Source: an uncultured Planctomycetaceae bacterium (GTDB lineage: Bacteria > Planctomycetota > Planctomycetia > Pirellulales > Pirellulaceae). Taken from it: 6,016 nt of DNA. Below the pieces are notes generated by a model. It was given only the letters and a program-made list of their open reading frames with translations, had not been told where the DNA came from and did not search any database. How positions within the stretch are numbered: position 1 is the stretch's first letter; every line of letters begins with the position of its first letter. The translations under genes and the position numbers were made by a program. Where the stretch lies: assembly GCA_903921945.1 (NCBI GenBank), contig CAIXSC010000697.1, positions 1-6,016 on the forward strand, read 5' to 3'. Shown piece after piece: positions 3,098 through 6,016 of the stretch.

Positions 3098-6016
3098 ATG
3101 GCGGATTCGCCGCGAAGAGGATCGACCGATGCGGCGCCGTTCGCCAGCTTGGCGGGTGACTGCCCGAGCGTCACGACTTTCGCGGCGCTGTTACAAGGCG
3201 CGGTAGCTGGTCCCGACGAGTTGTTATTGACGGGGCATTTGGAATCCTGCGAGGCGTGCCGCAAGCGGCTCGAACGGTTGGCGGCGGGCGAGCAGTTCCC
3301 CGGGGAGGTGGCACGGCGGCTGCCCGGCATCGAGCAGACGCCCGCTCCCTTGGCCGCCTTGATGGAGCAGTTCGCGGATCCACCGGATTGGATGGCGACG
3401 CGAGTTGGCCAAGACGAATCGACGGCCGGAATACGGCTCGCGATCTCCTGGCCGGACAACTTTCCTCGCGTGGGCGCGAAGCTCGACCGTTATCAATTGC
3501 TCCGCGAAATCGGGCGGGGCGGCATGGGCGTGGTGTTCGCGGCGCGCGATGTGACGCTCGATCGCTTGGTAGCCGTCAAAGTGCTGGCCCCGCAGTGGTT
3601 GGAGGACAAGACGGCTCGACAACGGTTTTCCGCCGAGGCGCGAGCGGCCGCGGCCGTGAACAGCCGTTACGTGGTGACGATCCACGCGGTCGAGGATCGC
3701 GGCGATTGGCCTTACTTGGTCATGGAATATCTGGCGGGTTGCAACCTGCAACAGTTGTTGGATACCCGCGGTCCGTTGCCGGTGTCGGCGATCGCTCACA
3801 TCGGGATGCGGGTCGCGATGGGGTTGGCGGCGGCGCATGAACGCGGGTTGGTTCACCGCGATGTGAAACCCGCGAACGTCCTGGTGATGGCGGATAGCGG
3901 CCAAGTGAAGCTTACCGATTTCGGGCTCGCTCGGGCGGGTTCCGATTCGCGACTGACCGAGGCCGGCATGTTGGTCGGCACCTTGGCGTACATGGCCCCG
4001 GAGCAGTTGGAGGGTCAGCCGATCGATTGCCGCGTCGACCTGTATGGACTCGGGTGCGTCTTGTACGCGATGGGGGCTGGCCGTCCTCCGATCAACGGCG
4101 ACAACAGCCTGGCGATCATGCGGGGCGTTTTGGCAGGCAAGATTCCGCCGCTCGCGAGCCTGCGTCCTCAGTTGCCCGCCGCGCTCGTCAGTTTGGTGGA
4201 ACAACTGTTGGCGCGGGAGCCGGCCAACCGTCTTGGTTCGGCAGCCGAAGCCGCGCGACAACTGAAACTCATTCGCGGCAGCACTGGAACGAAAGTCGAG
4301 TCGCCCGACCATGTGTCCGCTCACCAGTGGCCTCCGGGAACCACTCGAGCCCTTGACGAACCAGCCTCGGCAGGTTTACCGCTCGCTGCTCCCGGAAGGA
4401 ATGGGGCGGCTGCGGCGGCTCACCCCATGGCTCCCTTTGTTGGCAACGCGGGAGTTGTTGGCGGCGCGGGAGTTGTTGGCAACGCGGGAGTTGGCGGCAA
4501 CGCGGGAGTTGTTGGCGGCGCGGGAGTTGTTGGCAATGCGGGAGTTGGCGGCGCTGTCGGCGTTCCCGGTGTTGCTGCCTTAGGTCGACCGCTGCCACCG
4601 CCGCTCGCAACCGGTGGACCGGTTATTGCACCCGCGGGACTTAACGGGGCGAGCGTTATTCCTCCTGATTCGGTTCCTGCTGGCGTGGTTCCTGCTGGCG
4701 TGGTTCCTGCTGGCGTGGCTGTGCTTGGTCCTGGTGTGCATGTGTCGGGCGGGATGCCGCAGGGGGGCGCGGGGCCGTCGCCGGATGCTTGGCCTGCGGA
4801 CTTCGCGGCCGCCGAGTTCTTCGGTTCGGGCTGGTTGCCACCCGACTATCTGCCGCCCGAATGTGGTCCAACTGGAGCGAAGCCGGTGGCCGCACCGTTG
4901 CCAGGTGACGGTTCAAACGCGGTCCTCATGGCCGTTGCCGAGTCGCCGTCGTCCGCGTCAACGCTGGCGAACACGTCAAGTCCGCTGGTCGCATCGCATG
5001 TGGAGGCCACTCGAACCGTGTCGGGCGCGCATCGTCCGGCGCCAGCCGTTCGTCGGTCTGCGCGGCGTTCCGACAATCGATTGCAGACATCCTTGTTGGC
5101 CGGGTGTGGCGGATTGACGCTCCTGTTGATCGTGGTGGTCGTGGTAACGGGTAACCGGGGCGGGCCGTCGGCGACAATGACAGGGCAGGCGACAGGGCAG
5201 GTAGCAGGGCGAGCGACAGGGCAGGCAGCCGCGCCGGTGTCCAAACCGGTTTTCGATCCGACTGCGGGCCCGGGAACGGCCAAGGGGGCCGTCATGGCCA
5301 AGCCGGCCGCTCAAGGTCCCTTTGCCGGGGCGGGTGCGATTGCGGGACAGCCGCCCGGTCCGTGGGTTGGAAACTTTGTCGAAGTGCAATCGCTTGGCGT
5401 CACACCCCGCTGGTTCCAAGATCTTCGGACGGCGATCGAGTCGGCTCCGAGCCATTCGGAATTGTTACTGCGGGGCGGCGGATTATGGCGGACCCCGCCG
5501 CTCGACATTCGCGGGAAGGAATTGCGGATTCGAGCGGCGTCGCCGCGCGAGGGTCGAATCCACTTTATCCGCGACGCGAATCACGTCGGACCGCTACTGC
5601 GCACCGATTCCTCGCTGGTGCTCGAGGGACTCACACTGATCGATGACGGGGCCAGCCCCGGACTGCTGGAATGGCCCGGCGGCGACGTGTCCGCTGGCGG
5701 TCCATCGGTGGATCCGCGGAACCGCCCCGGCGGAAAGGGGCTGTTCAACGCCACTCAGGGACCGGGGGGAATCGGGCCGGATGGAATCGGGCCGAATGGT
5801 ATCGGGCTGAGCAGCGGCGGGCCAAGCAGCGGCGGGCCAAACGGCGGCGGGCCAAGCGGGAAGGGATTGCGTTCGCAGTTGGACGACAGCATCGTGTTGG
5901 TGGTGGGTGCTCGACTGATACTCGACCGGTGCCGGCTGGGGACAGCGCGGCGGGCGGCCTGTGTCTGGATAGACGGCGCCGAGCAGGTGGAGGTCCGGCA
6001 ATGCCAACTCGCCGCG
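3098..6016 (+). CDS. Transmembrane Ser/Thr protein kinase with ZAS-like zinc motif and beta-helix sensor domain (3' end missing)
   Basis: I translated this frame by hand: 973 codons with no stop before the window edge. Residues 22-54 hold C22-x24-H47-x3-C51-x2-C54, the ligand pattern of zinc-binding anti-sigma (ZAS) domains. A complete Hanks-type kinase spans about 132-391: glycine loop G139-x-G141-x-x-G144, ATP lysine K161, helix-C E180, HRD with D255, K257 and N260, DFG at 274-276, APE at 300-302, D314 and R378. All catalytic residues are present, so it should be active. About 270 residues of Pro/Gly/Ala/Val-rich linker follow, with tandem repeats at 448-489 and 526-540. Then come a basic patch (RRSARRSDNR) and one membrane helix (about 666-684). 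Beyond it lie a TGQA repeat (695-710) and, from about 760, short beta-strand coils typical of right-handed beta-helix (pectate lyase-like) domains, interrupted by a Gly-rich repeat insert (about 865-927). The kinase is therefore cytoplasmic and the C-terminus outside. It is probably cotranscribed with the sigma factor and regulates it. The ligand is unknown. Confidence 0.92.
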   Translation, partial: MADSPRRGSTDAAPFASLAGDCPSVTTFAALLQGAVAGPDELLLTGHLESCEACRKRLERLAAGEQFPGEVARRLPGIEQTPAPLAALMEQFADPPDWMATRVGQDESTAGIRLAISWPDNFPRVGAKLDRYQLLREIGRGGMGVVFAARDVTLDRLVAVKVLAPQWLEDKTARQRFSAEARAAAAVNSRYVVTIHAVEDRGDWPYLVMEYLAGCNLQQLLDTRGPLPVSAIAHIGMRVAMGLAAAHERGLVHRDVKPANVLVMADSGQVKLTDFGLARAGSDSRLTEAGMLVGTLAYMAPEQLEGQPIDCRVDLYGLGCVLYAMGAGRPPINGDNSLAIMRGVLAGKIPPLASLRPQLPAALVSLVEQLLAREPANRLGSAAEAARQLKLIRGSTGTKVESPDHVSAHQWPPGTTRALDEPASAGLPLAAPGRNGAAAAAHPMAPFVGNAGVVGGAGVVGNAGVGGNAGVVGGAGVVGNAGVGGAVGVPGVAALGRPLPPPLATGGPVIAPAGLNGASVIPPDSVPAGVVPAGVVPAGVAVLGPGVHVSGGMPQGGAGPSPDAWPADFAAAEFFGSGWLPPDYLPPECGPTGAKPVAAPLPGDGSNAVLMAVAESPSSASTLANTSSPLVASHVEATRTVSGAHRPAPAVRRSARRSDNRLQTSLLAGCGGLTLLLIVVVVVTGNRGGPSATMTGQATGQVAGRATGQAAAPVSKPVFDPTAGPGTAKGAVMAKPAAQGPFAGAGAIAGQPPGPWVGNFVEVQSLGVTPRWFQDLRTAIESAPSHSELLLRGGGLWRTPPLDIRGKELRIRAASPREGRIHFIRDANHVGPLLRTDSSLVLEGLTLIDDGASPGLLEWPGGDVSAGGPSVDPRNRPGGKGLFNATQGPGGIGPDGIGPNGIGLSSGGPSSGGPNGGGPSGKGLRSQLDDSIVLVVGARLILDRCRLGTARRAACVWIDGAEQVEVRQCQLAA
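4439..4564 (+). repeat. 18-bp minisatellite, about seven copies, in the kinase linker
   Basis: Six 18-base units (4439-4456, 4457-4474, 4475-4492, 4493-4510, 4511-4528, 4529-4546) and a diverged seventh encode VGNAGV, VGGAGV or GGNAGV. Copies 2-4 and 5-7 show the same order of variants, so a 54-base higher-order unit has been duplicated. Copies are nearly identical at the DNA level, including wobble positions, which points to recent expansion. The peptide is elastin-like and probably unstructured. Confidence 0.92.
4673..4717 (+). repeat. 15-bp tandem repeat x3 encoding VPAGV
   Basis: Three identical 15-base units (GTTCCTGCTGGCGTG) encode (Val-Pro-Ala-Gly-Val)3 at kinase residues 526-540, in the cytoplasmic linker between the kinase domain and the membrane helix. 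Perfect identity suggests recent duplication. The sequence is elastin-like. Confidence 0.92.
5180..5227 (+). repeat. 12-bp tandem repeat x4 encoding TGQA-like units
   Basis: Four 12-base units based on ACAGGGCAGGCG encode TGQA, TGQV, AGRA and TGQA (residues 695-710), just outside the membrane helix of the kinase. The third copy is diverged. The array keeps frame and lengthens the juxtamembrane stalk. Confidence 0.85.
5768..5809 (+). repeat. 15-bp tandem repeat, nearly three copies, encoding GIGP(D/N)
   Basis: Units at 5768-5782, 5783-5797 and a partial copy at 5798-5809 encode GIGPD, GIGPN and GIGL (from residue 891). They form the first part of the Gly-rich insert in the outer beta-helix-like domain. 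Confidence 0.85.
5810..5857 (+). repeat. Second 15-bp tandem repeat x3 encoding SSGGP-like units
   Basis: Units at 5810-5824, 5825-5839 and 5840-5854 (AGCAGCGGCGGGCCA and close variants) encode SSGGP, SSGGP and NGGGP, followed by the start of another copy. It abuts the GIGP array but has a different unit, so two independent expansions sit side by side in the insert. Confidence 0.85.

Noticed and set aside
3224..4324. 366-codon minus-strand open frame opposite the kinase gene
   Set aside because: The plus strand encodes a full kinase with every catalytic motif in order; the antisense product has no recognisable features.
4311..4583. 90-codon frame with attractive ATRELLA/AARELLA repeats that could pass for a coiled-coil peptide
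   Set aside because: It is the +1-type shadow of the 18-bp minisatellite inside the open kinase frame. Any frame across a repeat of this kind looks regular.
4614..5117. 167-codon frame with a hydrophobic Leu/Trp-rich start resembling a membrane protein
   Set aside because: The hydrophobic run comes from the out-of-frame reading of the VPAGV repeat; the kinase frame continues without a break and supplies the real membrane helix at about 5093-5149.

Overview
This GC-rich window reads as a planctomycete chromosome, probably Pirellulales-like. The main reasons are an ECF sigma factor of the planctomycete type (region 4 reads GLGMSVGAVYVAKSRVLAKL) placed directly upstream of a large Hanks-type Ser/Thr kinase with a zinc-finger-like N-terminus, plus a membrane-anchored PQQ-type beta-propeller protein and a divergent lipoprotein. 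The taxonomic call is an inference; there is no rRNA or other marker here.

Layout: (1) positions 1-445, minus strand, the start of a lipoprotein gene that runs off the left edge. (2) 446-559, a short divergent intergenic region. (3) 560-2302, plus strand (a GTG at 530 is an alternative start), a two-helix membrane protein with an eight-bladed PQQ/BamB-like propeller. (4) 2303-2460, an intergenic region with a candidate promoter. (5) 2461-3069, an ECF sigma factor. (6) 3098 to the right edge (6016), one uninterrupted open frame of at least 973 codons: zinc-binding anti-sigma-like motif, complete Ser/Thr kinase domain, long repeat-rich linker, one transmembrane helix, and the start of a parallel beta-helix-like extracytoplasmic domain. 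The last gene has no stop in the window.

The sigma factor and kinase are 28 bases apart and almost certainly form one unit. The likely model is a one-protein transmembrane sensor: the outer beta-helix domain detects something, the inner kinase responds, and the ZAS-like motif and/or phosphorylation controls the neighbouring sigma factor. ECF-kinase pairing is known in planctomycetes; the signal, the target genes and any link to the propeller protein are unknown.

The most unusual feature is seven separate short tandem repeats (6, 12, 15, 15, 15, 18 and 21 bp units) inside the propeller and kinase genes. Every unit is a multiple of three and every array keeps its frame. They fall in linkers, loops and domain insertions and spare the catalytic core. 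No tRNA, rRNA, CRISPR array, insertion sequence or convincing rho-independent terminator was seen.
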